A DNA stretch of 64,000 bases, from positions 1 to 64,000 of the forward strand of contig JANQHQ010000004.1 of NCBI GenBank assembly GCA_028282595.1, read 5' to 3'. Each line of letters starts with the position of its first letter. Positions within the stretch are counted from its first letter, which is position 1. The notes beneath the pieces were generated by a model. The model saw only the letters and a list, made by a program, of their open reading frames with translations, was not told the DNA's origin and did no database searches. This DNA is from Chlorobium sp. (GTDB lineage Bacteria; Bacteroidota; Chlorobiia; Chlorobiales; Chlorobiaceae). Both the position numbers and the translations under genes were made by a program. Of the stretch, positions 9,290-15,944 are shown in pieces.

Positions 9290-9590
9290 TCATTTCGACT
9301 CTACTCGTGATTTCCAGTAACCGGGCTTACGGCGATCATGAGCGATTGCAGCAACAATTATCTTGTCCTCACGGATAAAATAGGGGATATAAATAAGGAA
9401 ACACTGGGCAGTTGACTCGCCTGTAACCGCCGGTTCTTTCTCTCCAAAGATATGGCTCTTCGACAATGCGCCCAAGTACGTGCCCAATTTCATCTCGTAA
9501 CCGCTTTCCCAATCCGGTTTCTTTGGATTCATACCACAGAATTGCATCCAGAAGATCATTTTCAGCCTCAGAAAGAAACTCGACGATCAT
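9290..9590 (-). pseudogene. RelE/ParE-family toxin, frameshifted
   Basis: The first frame (from the ATG at 9590) reads MIVEFLSEAENDLLDAILWY, typical of ParE toxins, up to VFPYLYP and then stops. The conserved ParE ending, YFIREDKIIVAAIAHDRRKPGYW, continues in a neighbouring frame to 9290. Together they make one normal-length toxin of about 100 residues broken by an indel near 9385-9400 (a TATATCCCC stretch). The cognate antitoxin gene upstream overlaps the start by four bases and looks intact. A sequencing error is the alternative explanation. Confidence 0.8.
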
Positions 9591-9823
9591 GAATTCAGGC
9601 GTTTGTCTATATCACGGAAAACATCATTGGCCGGACGAGAAGTTGATTCTCCACGATCATAACGAGTAATGCGCTCACGTATTTCGAGATCCCACACCTG
9701 CCGAACATCTTCAGAAAAACCGGGCTCACCTACAGTTAATAATCTATGAGCCAGCGCAAGACGCTGGTCTTCCGGCAAATGAAGGGCTTCATCCAATATC
9801 TTGTTCATCGTGCTCATGTTCAT
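9587..9823 (-). CDS. antitoxin of a ParE-type addiction module
   Basis: 78 residues. The segment LDEALHLPEDQRLALAHRLL and the C-terminal WDLEIRERITRYDRGE match the short putative addiction-module component family (Unstab_antitox) that accompanies ParE/RelE toxins. It is translated first and overlaps the toxin start by four bases, the usual arrangement for co-translation. Several ATG codons lie near the start (MNMSTMNK), so the exact N-terminus is uncertain. Because the partner is frameshifted, the module may now be an orphan antitoxin. Confidence 0.8.
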   Translation of the reverse strand: MNMSTMNKILDEALHLPEDQRLALAHRLLTVGEPGFSEDVRQVWDLEIRERITRYDRGESTSRPANDVFRDIDKRLNS

Positions 9824-9900
9824 TAATATAGCATCCTAAAGCGTTATTGGTTCCTTTTGGCTTTTGATGACAAAACAAAGACCGTTTTTTTGCAAAAAAA

Positions 9901-9923
9901 CAAAATGATGCTCTATCATTTTG
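9901..9923. promoter_or_regulatory. 9-bp inverted repeat upstream of the antitoxin
   Basis: CAAAATGAT, a five-base loop, then ATCATTTTG: a perfect inverted repeat in an AT-rich stretch about 80 bases upstream of the antitoxin start. It is a candidate operator for autoregulation by the module. No protein site is known for comparison. Confidence 0.35.
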
Positions 9924-10054
9924 CACACTCAATCAAGGGGGCTATTTCAGTTGCCTGACGAATGCGTTTCTCAGCCATTGTACAGCTTTCTGCAATGCTC
10001 CCGAATAGATGCATGAAGCAGCACGACCGTATGTCTGCCGTCAGGTATTGCTTT

Positions 10055-10202
10055 AGGGCATCTCTATTTATTTCGCACTTCAATTGCTTCGTTGTCCCGA
10101 CGAGTCGGGATCGAAATCCTCATGTACTCTGTGTACATTCCGGTTTCTGCACTCCGTTCGCCTTGCACTTGAATCGCTCATGACAATAAATAGAGAAGCC
10201 CT
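10055..10202. repeat. dispersed inverted-repeat element, copy D
   Basis: About 148 bases, in the orientation opposite to copies A and C. The left end GGGCATCTCTATTTAT pairs with the right end (reverse complement GGGCTTCTCTATTTAT). The interior has CCCGACGAGTCGGG, GTACTCTGTGTACATTCCGG and CTCCGTTCGCC, the complement of the shared core. The rest of the gene-free interval 9824-10247 holds only AT-rich sequence and the inverted repeat at 9901. Confidence 0.75.
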
Positions 10203-10247
10203 TTACAGGCTGCTCTATTCGAAAATTTTTATCGCCACAACCTGCAG

Positions 10248-10547
10248 TTACTTTTTCTCTTCCTTGGTAAGCCCGGAAATATCCACTTCAATATCTTCGT
10301 ACCCCCTCAAAACGATTGTCATAATGTCACCTGAAAAAGTGATGTTTTCAGGACCCGGCTCCAGATCAAGCCCGTATTCGTCAAAGGATATTTTAGGCCC
10401 AGGGACGTCATCGAACACATCGAATTGTTTCGGGCCTCGCTGGATAATCACTTCATTGAGAATCCTGGCTCCCGGTGCACTCTGGCAAACTGACAGTACT
10501 TTATCAAATCCATTTTCACAGGTACAGATGTTCGCTTTAAATTTCAT
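10248..10547 (-). CDS. hypothetical protein, 99 residues
   Basis: Acidic, soluble small protein without a signal peptide or membrane segment. The second half, IVLRGYEDIEVDISGL, suggests beta strands. I do not recognise the family. It is the last of four closely spaced minus-strand genes (toxin, antitoxin, DUF2442-like, this one) in the toxin-antitoxin region, so it may belong to that cargo, but no function can be assigned. Confidence 0.5.
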   Translation of the reverse strand: MKFKANICTCENGFDKVLSVCQSAPGARILNEVIIQRGPKQFDVFDDVPGPKISFDEYGLDLEPGPENITFSGDIMTIVLRGYEDIEVDISGLTKEEKK

Positions 10548-10589
10548 GGCTATAGCGTGTTTTAGTCCGATAATACAACTTCCTCTGCG

Positions 10590-10817
10590 CTACGTCACAC
10601 TTGTCAACTTAGCGTTTTTACCAAACCGCCAACGACTTTTTCTGATATCCCCAAGTGACAGCCCTTGGTCAGCCACCGCACCTGCTTTTACTGTCTCCGG
10701 CAAACTGCCCGTAATCCCCCCCGATAACATTCCGCTGAAAGACAAATCTTCATCCAGATCAGGCCAGCGAAGACCATAAGGAGAAACCTTTATATTGTTT
10801 AGCTCTTCACTGGTCAC
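10590..10817 (-). CDS. DUF2442-like protein
   Basis: 75 residues with the signature YGLRWPDLDEDLSFSGMLSG, which matches the DUF2442 consensus of small proteins usually encoded next to DUF4160 proteins in toxin-antitoxin-like pairs. No DUF4160 partner is visible here, so it is either an orphan or works with the neighbouring genes. It starts about 20 bases after the HigA-like antitoxin stop on the same strand. Confidence 0.65.
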   Translation of the reverse strand: MTSEELNNIKVSPYGLRWPDLDEDLSFSGMLSGGITGSLPETVKAGAVADQGLSLGDIRKSRWRFGKNAKLTSVT

Positions 10818-10836
10818 TTTTGCGCTAAATTACCCA

Positions 10837-11163
10837 TCATTTTGCTGGTTGAGCATCGGCACTATTTCCCCTCATGGCTTCGGCATGGAGTTTCAATCCG
10901 AGAGCACGTACAACTTTCAGTATTGTGTCGAAATTCGGAGTTCTCTCTCCTGAAAGTGCCCTGTAAAGGCTTTCTCTCGATAAACCGGCATCTCGCGCCA
11001 CTCGCGACATTCCCTTTGCACGGGCAATATCGCCTAATGCCTTAGCGATAAATGCAGCATCTCCATTTGCCTCTTCAAAGCTTGCTTCAAGGTATGCCGC
11101 CATCTCTTCCTGTGTCCGAAGATGCTCGGCTACATCGTATCTTGTTGTCGTCGTTTTCACCAT
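10837..11163 (-). CDS. HigA/HI1420-type antitoxin with helix-turn-helix
   Basis: 108 residues. The middle (FIAKALGDIARAKGMSRVAR, then DAGLSRESLYRALSG) is the helix-turn-helix of the addiction module antidote family that pairs with HI1419-type killer proteins. It would bind its own promoter and neutralise the toxin encoded 14 bases upstream. The toxin is encoded first, as in higBA systems. Both proteins look intact. Confidence 0.88.
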   Translation of the reverse strand: MVKTTTTRYDVAEHLRTQEEMAAYLEASFEEANGDAAFIAKALGDIARAKGMSRVARDAGLSRESLYRALSGERTPNFDTILKVVRALGLKLHAEAMRGNSADAQPAK

Positions 11164-11177
11164 ACTTCACCATGTTA

Positions 11178-11474
11178 CTATAAGTTTTTTGCAAGATTCA
11201 GAGCATTTTTAATGTCCCTTGCCTGACTCCGTTTGTCACCTCCTGCCAATAAAATCACAAGTTTGCGCCCCTGCTTTTTGTAATAAACCCGATAACCCGG
11301 CCCATAATCAATTCGCATCTCGGAAACACCTTCACCAACAGGCCGGACGTCTCCGGGGTTTCCTTCCGCAAGCCGTTCTATTCTTACAAGGATGCGGGCA
11401 CGTGCTTTGAGATCAAGCAATCCATCAATCCATTTGGCAAAAATCTCGGTTTTGCGAATTTCTATCATAGTCAA
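11178..11474 (-). CDS. RelE/ParE-superfamily toxin (HI1419/HigB type)
   Basis: 98 residues. It starts IEIRKTEIFAKWIDGLLDLK and has the family block VGEGVSEMRIDYGPGYRVYY followed by VILLAGGDKRSQARDIKNAL. This is the phage-derived Gp49-like/HI1419 killer family, expected to cut mRNA or otherwise stop translation. The antitoxin follows 14 bases downstream on the same strand. Confidence 0.88.
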   Translation of the reverse strand: MTMIEIRKTEIFAKWIDGLLDLKARARILVRIERLAEGNPGDVRPVGEGVSEMRIDYGPGYRVYYKKQGRKLVILLAGGDKRSQARDIKNALNLAKNL

Positions 11475-11636
11475 ATGTAGTCACCGGGCTACACTTATCA
11501 AAATTCAGATTAGTAATTAAAAGCTCAGTAAATAGGGGCACTGTTGGTTCAATAAAAACAAAAACCTTTGCGAAATCGCGGTTAACCCAACACTATAAGG
11601 CATAAAACAATACGTATAAATGCCATAAACATCCGT

Positions 11637-11781
11637 AGGGCACCTCTATTAATTTGTTGCGCACCCTGATTACTTCGTTGGCCGGTGCTCGAAATCCTCA
11701 GGTACTCTGTGTACACTCCGGTTTCTGTGCTCCGTCCGCCTCGTACTCAAGTCGCTCACGACAAGTAATAGAGGTGCCCCG
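11637..11781. repeat. dispersed inverted-repeat element, copy B
   Basis: About 145 bases with near-perfect inverted ends: GGGCACCTCTATTAATTTG on the left, and GGGCACCTCTATTACTTG as the reverse complement of the right end. The core includes GTACTCTGTGTACACTCCGG and CTCCGTCCGCC. It is inverted relative to copy A, whose left end is nearly identical to the right end of this copy. It fills the space between the divergent HI1419-type toxin and the PIN toxin genes. Confidence 0.85.
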
Positions 11782-11934
11782 TAATACAAACACCTGTATT
11801 TTTAAAATCCGATCAATCATAGAGCACCATAACCACTGAAAACCCAGCAGGTCAAGAAGTATGTAGAAGCAATATCCTGATAAAGCATCAATCCTGTAAT
11901 ACAGATAGAAGCATCTCTCATTGGATATATTCAC

Positions 11935-11969
11935 TTGGCTGGGGCACAATTATTTTGTACAATTGTACA
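11935..11969 (+). promoter_or_regulatory. promoter with operator overlapping the -10 box of the PIN toxin gene
   Basis: TTGGCT at 11935-11940 and TACAAT at 11958-11963 are separated by 17 bases, a standard sigma-70 type spacing. The -10 box lies inside a perfect 14-base palindrome, TGTACAATTGTACA, at 11956-11969. Transcription would start at about 11970, directly at the ATG at 11971, so the message would be leaderless. The palindrome is a natural repressor site for the toxin-antitoxin complex. Confidence 0.5.
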
Positions 11970-11970
11970 T

Positions 11971-12369
11971 ATGAAAATTATAGCAGATACAAATATTTTT
12001 CTGGCGGTAGCCCTCGAAGAACCCGAAAAGGAGCGAATTATTGCGCTGACTTCCGGACATGAGCTTGTTGCTCCGGAAATTCTTCCCTATGAAGCAGGTA
12101 ACGCTCTGAACGCTTTAGTGAAAAGAGCTGTGCTTGCTAACGATGAAGTTGCTCCTGTATGGGAGGTTATCATGAAAATTCCTGTACAACTCACTGCGGT
12201 AGATATCGGATCTGCTTTAAGGATAGCAACCGCACACGAAATGTATGCCTATGACGCGTATTTTCTGGAATGCGCAATGCGTATGAGGAGTTCCTTACTA
12301 ACGCTTGACAGAAAAATGGAGGCTGTCGCAGGCAAGATTGGAATTCGGACACTGGAGTTGAAACTATGA
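11971..12369 (+). CDS. PIN-domain (VapC-like) ribonuclease toxin
   Basis: 132 residues. The PIN acidic residues are visible: Asp6 in IIADTNIF, Glu41 in LPYEAGNAL, Asp95 in YAYDAYFLE and Asp113 in LTLDRKM. Such toxins cut structured RNA, often initiator tRNA. I start it at the ATG at 11971; an upstream TTG at 11935 would place the promoter-operator within the gene. The antitoxin gene overlaps its stop by four bases. Toxin before antitoxin is the reverse of the usual vapBC order. Confidence 0.88.
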   Translation: MKIIADTNIFLAVALEEPEKERIIALTSGHELVAPEILPYEAGNALNALVKRAVLANDEVAPVWEVIMKIPVQLTAVDIGSALRIATAHEMYAYDAYFLECAMRMRSSLLTLDRKMEAVAGKIGIRTLELKL

Positions 12370-12596
12370 AAGTCTACACCTATTCAGAAGCTCGTCAGAA
12401 GCTCTCCAAACTCCTTGAAGCCGCACGCAATGAAGAGGTGATCATCAGGAAACGAAACGGCGAGGTTTTTTCAATCATATACAGAAAACCCCCTGAATCA
12501 CCGTTCGATGTCAAAGGCCTCAAAACAAAAGCAAAAACACAGGATATTCTGAGCGCAGTGAAGGAGTCCCGGAGTGGAGCCGATTTCGGAGCATAG
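12366..12596 (+). CDS. Phd/YefM-type antitoxin
   Basis: 76 residues. The N-terminus MKVYTYSEARQKLSKLLEAA with RNEEVIIRKRNGE is the Phd/YefM DNA-binding fold. The C-terminal tail (after about residue 45) would wrap the PIN toxin. It starts inside the last codons of the toxin gene (ATGA overlap), so it should be translationally coupled to it. Confidence 0.85.
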   Translation: MKVYTYSEARQKLSKLLEAARNEEVIIRKRNGEVFSIIYRKPPESPFDVKGLKTKAKTQDILSAVKESRSGADFGA

Positions 12597-12679
12597 ATTC
12601 GACACCCGCCCCACCCTCCTGAAGCGCCATGCAGATCATACGCCACAAGGCATGAAAGCGAAATGCAGACGTTCACATC

Positions 12680-13012
12680 TTACCAGATCACGGTAATGGC
12701 GAAACTGCCGGAGTTGTCGTCGTAAGGCTGGTCCTGGAACTGGAACCAGAGCCCCTGGCCGGTACCGTACGTCTGTCAAGTGTATTGATGAGCCGGATTA
12801 TAAACGGGAGGCTGCGGGTCGAACGGACCATTTCCGGTGAGAGTCCCGAGCCTGTGTTTCGGCGTTGTCACCAGATAATACGACGAACCCTGTAGAGCGT
12901 CGTAGACATGTGCCGCGCCGATGCCTCTCGACCAACCGGCGCACCCGAAGGAATCGGTTGCGTGGTTGCCAGCTGCCCGCCGACTGGCGGCTGCCAATCC
13001 GGGCTTGTGCAA
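12680..13012 (-). pseudogene. C-terminal remnant of a larger, probably secreted protein
   Basis: The frame reads GCAGWSRGIGAAHVYDALQG and later GNGPFDPQPP, meets a TGA at 12776-12778, then continues in the same frame with GLWFQFQDQPYDDNSGSFAI to a TAA at 12680. DDNSGSF near the end is typical of extracellular beta-sandwich sugar-binding type domains. The 5' part is missing: the frame begins a few bases after the scpA stop. A nonsense mutation plus truncation makes this a decayed gene. Confidence 0.6.
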
Positions 13013-13024
13013 GCCGTCAGGGCT

Positions 13025-13750
13025 TTACAGCCTTTGCTTCCTCGACATCCAGAAATCGTCGTACCCTTCCTTGACAATCACCACGATCTGCTGGCCGCGG
13101 CAGAGTTCGAGCACGGCGAGAAAGGTGACCACGAGCACCAGACGGTTCGCAACCCCATCGACCACGGAACGGAAAGAGACCTGCACCCGTTTTTCGAGCC
13201 TCGTGAGAATCAGCTCGACCTGTTCGTCGATGGTAACCGGCGCTTCCTGCACGTTCTGCACCCTGACCTTCGGCATGTTGTCGAGAATGGACTTGTAGGT
13301 CATGATGAGCTGGTAGAGCGTGGGACGGTTGACCGGCTCGTCGAGCTCGTCGATCACCTGCGGCTCGATGGATTCGAAGCTTCTCCTGGGGAACATGGCG
13401 CTCCGGACTTCCTCGAGCGAACGCATGCCTTCCGCGCCCTCCTTGATGCGCTTGTATTCCAGCAGCCGCTCGACAAGTTCCGTCCGGGGATCGAATTCCG
13501 AGGCGTCGCCGTCTTCCGGTTCCTCTCTCGGCAGAAGCATCCGCGCCTTGATGCTCATGAGCAGCGAAGCCATGTAGATGAATTCGGCCGCCACCTCGAG
13601 ATTGAGGCTCTGCATGGCGTGAATGTAGTCGATAAAGTCCCGGGTGATCTTCGAGATCGGAATATTGTAGATATCCAGCTCGTCCCGCTTGATGAAAAAC
13701 AGCAGAAGATCCAGAGGCCCTTCAAACTCTTCGAGACTGATCCGGAACAT
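13025..13750 (-). CDS. scpA: segregation and condensation protein A
   Basis: Kleisin subunit of the bacterial SMC complex, bridging SMC heads and ScpB. The product is 241 residues. It begins FRISLEEFEGPLDLLLFFIK, the hallmark ScpA N-terminus, followed by DIYNIPISKITRDFIDYIHA and EFIYMASLLMSIKARMLLP. The C-terminal winged-helix part is present, with a basic tail. No scpB is visible in this window. Confidence 0.93.
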   Translation of the reverse strand: MFRISLEEFEGPLDLLLFFIKRDELDIYNIPISKITRDFIDYIHAMQSLNLEVAAEFIYMASLLMSIKARMLLPREEPEDGDASEFDPRTELVERLLEYKRIKEGAEGMRSLEEVRSAMFPRRSFESIEPQVIDELDEPVNRPTLYQLIMTYKSILDNMPKVRVQNVQEAPVTIDEQVELILTRLEKRVQVSFRSVVDGVANRLVLVVTFLAVLELCRGQQIVVIVKEGYDDFWMSRKQRL

Positions 13751-13871
13751 GAGGGAATGGTTCTTGAATCCGGTTTGAATGCACAGGAAAACCGTCGCCG
13801 TAGTAAAATAGGAAATGTAGGGGAAATAGTGTTAGCTTTGAACTGGAAACCGTTTCACGCCCCCTCGGACC

Positions 13872-14411
13872 ATGATGAGACTCGTCCACTGTTTTCTGAT
13901 AGCCCTTCTGGGCGTAACCGCGCCTGCTGCGTCCGCGCTGGGCGAACCGCCGAAAAAAGCCTACGACAGAGGCTACCGGAGCCACATGCAGGGCCGGTAC
14001 GAGCAGGCCGTCAAGCAGTACTCCAAAGCCATCGAACGCAAACCGGACTACGTGCTGGCCTACCAGATGCGCGCCGCCGCGTGGCACTCCCTGAAAAACC
14101 TCGACCAGGCCGCACAGGACTACTCGAAGGTCATACGGCTCGGAGAGAACTATTTCCGGGCGGTCGGCCACTTCAACCGCGGGCTGGTCTATTACGACGG
14201 CGGACGCTACGTCGATGCCATTGTCGATTTCACCTCCGCCGTCAGCCTCGACCGGAAAATGGGTATGGCCTATCTTTTACGGGGCATAGCCAAAAGCAGA
14301 ATAGGGGACAGAAACGGCCAGGTGAACGACTTCGTCCTGGCCTCCCGCTACGGCGATTTCCAGGTCAGGGAGATGCTCGAGCGATACGCCCCGCATCTGC
14401 TGAAGAAGTAA
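13872..14411 (+). CDS. secreted TPR-repeat protein
   Basis: 179 residues. Residues 1-24 form a signal peptide (hydrophobic core FLIALLGVTAPAAS, cleavage after ALG or nearby). About four tetratricopeptide units follow: AYDRGYRSHMQGRYEQAVKQ, then VLAYQMRAAAWHSLKNLDQA, then HFNRGLVYYDGGRYVDAIVD, then AYLLRGIAKSRIGDRNGQVN. TPR proteins of this size act as periplasmic protein-protein adaptors; the partner is unknown. It is transcribed divergently from scpA and convergently toward the peptidase gene. Confidence 0.85.
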   Translation: MMRLVHCFLIALLGVTAPAASALGEPPKKAYDRGYRSHMQGRYEQAVKQYSKAIERKPDYVLAYQMRAAAWHSLKNLDQAAQDYSKVIRLGENYFRAVGHFNRGLVYYDGGRYVDAIVDFTSAVSLDRKMGMAYLLRGIAKSRIGDRNGQVNDFVLASRYGDFQVREMLERYAPHLLKK

Positions 14412-14415
14412 CTCC

Positions 14416-14449
14416 TGTTGATTCGTTGAGTTGTTAAACTGTTGAATTG
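14416..14449. repeat. short GTTGA-rich intergenic repeat, copy 2
   Basis: TGTTGATTCGTTGAGTTGTT followed by AAACTGTTGAATTG between the convergent TPR and peptidase genes. It matches the block at 6475-6509. Confidence 0.5.
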
Positions 14450-14456
14450 TTTCATT

Positions 14457-15380
14457 CTACAGTCCGAACTGCTTCGTATCGACCCACTCCATGCTCAAAA
14501 TCGACCAGAAATCGACCGCGAGCCCTTGCAGCACGTATTCGTACGGTAGCCAGCCGTAGCCGTCGTCGCCCCACTCCTTGCCCCATGAGTTGCGGATCAG
14601 GAGCGCTCCCTTTGTCTTCTTGTTGCAGCGAGGATTTTTGACCTCTTTTTTGTCGTCGTATCCGACGGCGACAACTGCGTGCCCCCACTCGGCCTGCTCG
14701 TTCGGGCAGGGGAAGGGAATGGCTCCGTCCTTGTCCGTTTCGCTGAAGGAGGGAAAGCCGAAAAATCCGAACATGGACGGCACGCCGGCCGCAATATAGC
14801 TCTTGACGCCATCGAGCACGGCCTTTTTGCCGATCGCCGCCCCGAGCGGATCGTGGCAGAAATATTTCAGGGTTTCGAAATTGTCGGCAACCGCATAGAC
14901 GAAGGAGGAGGGTTCCTCGTCGAAGTCGGGATCGACATCGGTGTACTCCCAGTACTTTTCGAGCGGTGCTCCGCAAAGTACGAGCGCGCCCATCGTGTTG
15001 CGCAGCCATCCGCCGGTGTCACCGGTAACGCCCATGAGATTGCGGGTCGTCTTGTAGATGAAAAGCCGCGACGCCTCCAGATGCTCGTCGTAGGCCCGAC
15101 GCTGGAAGTATTCGACGACGCCCGAGGCGGCATGCGCCGTGCAGGAACCGATCGCCCCCTGATTTTCAACAGGGGAGCACCACTCCCTGAGATCCACGTT
15201 GTCGGACACCGAGGATTTCAGGGCTTTCGCGCTCTGTTTCAGTTTGAGCTTTTTCGCCATTTCGGCGATTTCGGGGTTATCGGTCGTGTAATCCCTGAGG
15301 TCCGGCATCGGCGGGAGCCATCCCGTTCCCAGGCTCCAGGCGTATCCCTCGAGGTTCACGCAGACATGCTTCGGCATCAT
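14457..15380 (-). CDS. papain-like C1 family cysteine peptidase
   Basis: 307 residues from the ATG at 15380, which follows AAAGGAGG at ideal spacing. The catalytic triad is visible: Cys80 in QGAIGSCTAHA, His234 in EWGHAVVAVGYD, Asn264 in IRNSWGKEWGDDGYGWLPY, with Gln74 as the oxyanion residue. There is no signal peptide and only a short N-terminal extension, so it is likely cytoplasmic and not a classical secreted zymogen. Physiological substrate unknown. A second ATG at 15377 is equally possible. Confidence 0.88.
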   Translation of the reverse strand: MMPKHVCVNLEGYAWSLGTGWLPPMPDLRDYTTDNPEIAEMAKKLKLKQSAKALKSSVSDNVDLREWCSPVENQGAIGSCTAHAASGVVEYFQRRAYDEHLEASRLFIYKTTRNLMGVTGDTGGWLRNTMGALVLCGAPLEKYWEYTDVDPDFDEEPSSFVYAVADNFETLKYFCHDPLGAAIGKKAVLDGVKSYIAAGVPSMFGFFGFPSFSETDKDGAIPFPCPNEQAEWGHAVVAVGYDDKKEVKNPRCNKKTKGALLIRNSWGKEWGDDGYGWLPYEYVLQGLAVDFWSILSMEWVDTKQFGL

Positions 15381-15519
15381 GGCGGCCTCCTTTCTTTCGC
15401 CGGGAGATTCCGGCGTCTGGATTGGCAAAAAGGAGAGAGGCTTCCGGGCAGGCTTGGAGAGAGCCCCCTCTTACCGGAACATACAAAAAATTTTCGCCGC
15501 TTCGCCACGAAACGGAAGT

Positions 15520-15546
15520 CGAAAGGCCGGCTGAACCGGCCTTTCG
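15520..15546 (-). terminator. strong hairpin between the PII gene and the peptidase gene
   Basis: CGAAAGGCCGG, loop CTGAA, CCGGCCTTTCG: an 11-bp perfect stem whose ends hold the A and T tracts, placed about 50 bases after the stop of the amtB-PII unit. It probably terminates that unit and could act on both strands. Confidence 0.6.
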
Positions 15547-15593
15547 GAATGAGGAGTGGAAACATGCCGACCCCGGCATGCTCTTCGATCTCC

Positions 15594-15935
15594 CTAAATT
15601 GCGCTGCCTCCCCGCTCGTTGGTCCTGATCCTCACACACTGCTCGAGAGGAGTGACAAAAATCTTGCCGTCACCCACCGCGCCGTCTCCGTGCCTTGCCG
15701 ACGAGACGATGGTATCGATCGCCACATCGACGAAGTCATCGTTGACGGCTATTTCGATACGGATTTTCGGGATCAGGTTCGGCGCGATTTTCCGGCCGCG
15801 ATAGATATCGATATCCTCCTGCCGTCCATGACCGGAGATCCTGCTGACCGATATTCTGGTAATATCGGCCTGGATCAGGGCCTCGCGAACGGTATCCAGC
15901 ATGTCTTCCTGGATTATCGCTGTTATCAGCTTCAT
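15594..15935 (-). CDS. PII family nitrogen regulatory protein
   Basis: 113-residue trimeric signal protein expected to sense ATP/ADP and 2-oxoglutarate and gate the AmtB channel. The fold is clear: MKLITAIIQEDMLDTVREAL, ISGHGRQEDIDIYRGRK and the ending EQCVRIRTNERG. The T-loop reads YRGRKIAPNLIPK, so the position of the uridylylated Tyr51 of Escherichia coli GlnB/GlnK holds Ile, and control by uridylylation is unlikely. It follows amtB by nine bases on the same strand; the more common order is PII gene first. Confidence 0.92.
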   Translation of the reverse strand: MKLITAIIQEDMLDTVREALIQADITRISVSRISGHGRQEDIDIYRGRKIAPNLIPKIRIEIAVNDDFVDVAIDTIVSSARHGDGAVGDGKIFVTPLEQCVRIRTNERGGSAI

Positions 15936-15944
15936 ACTCGTTGA

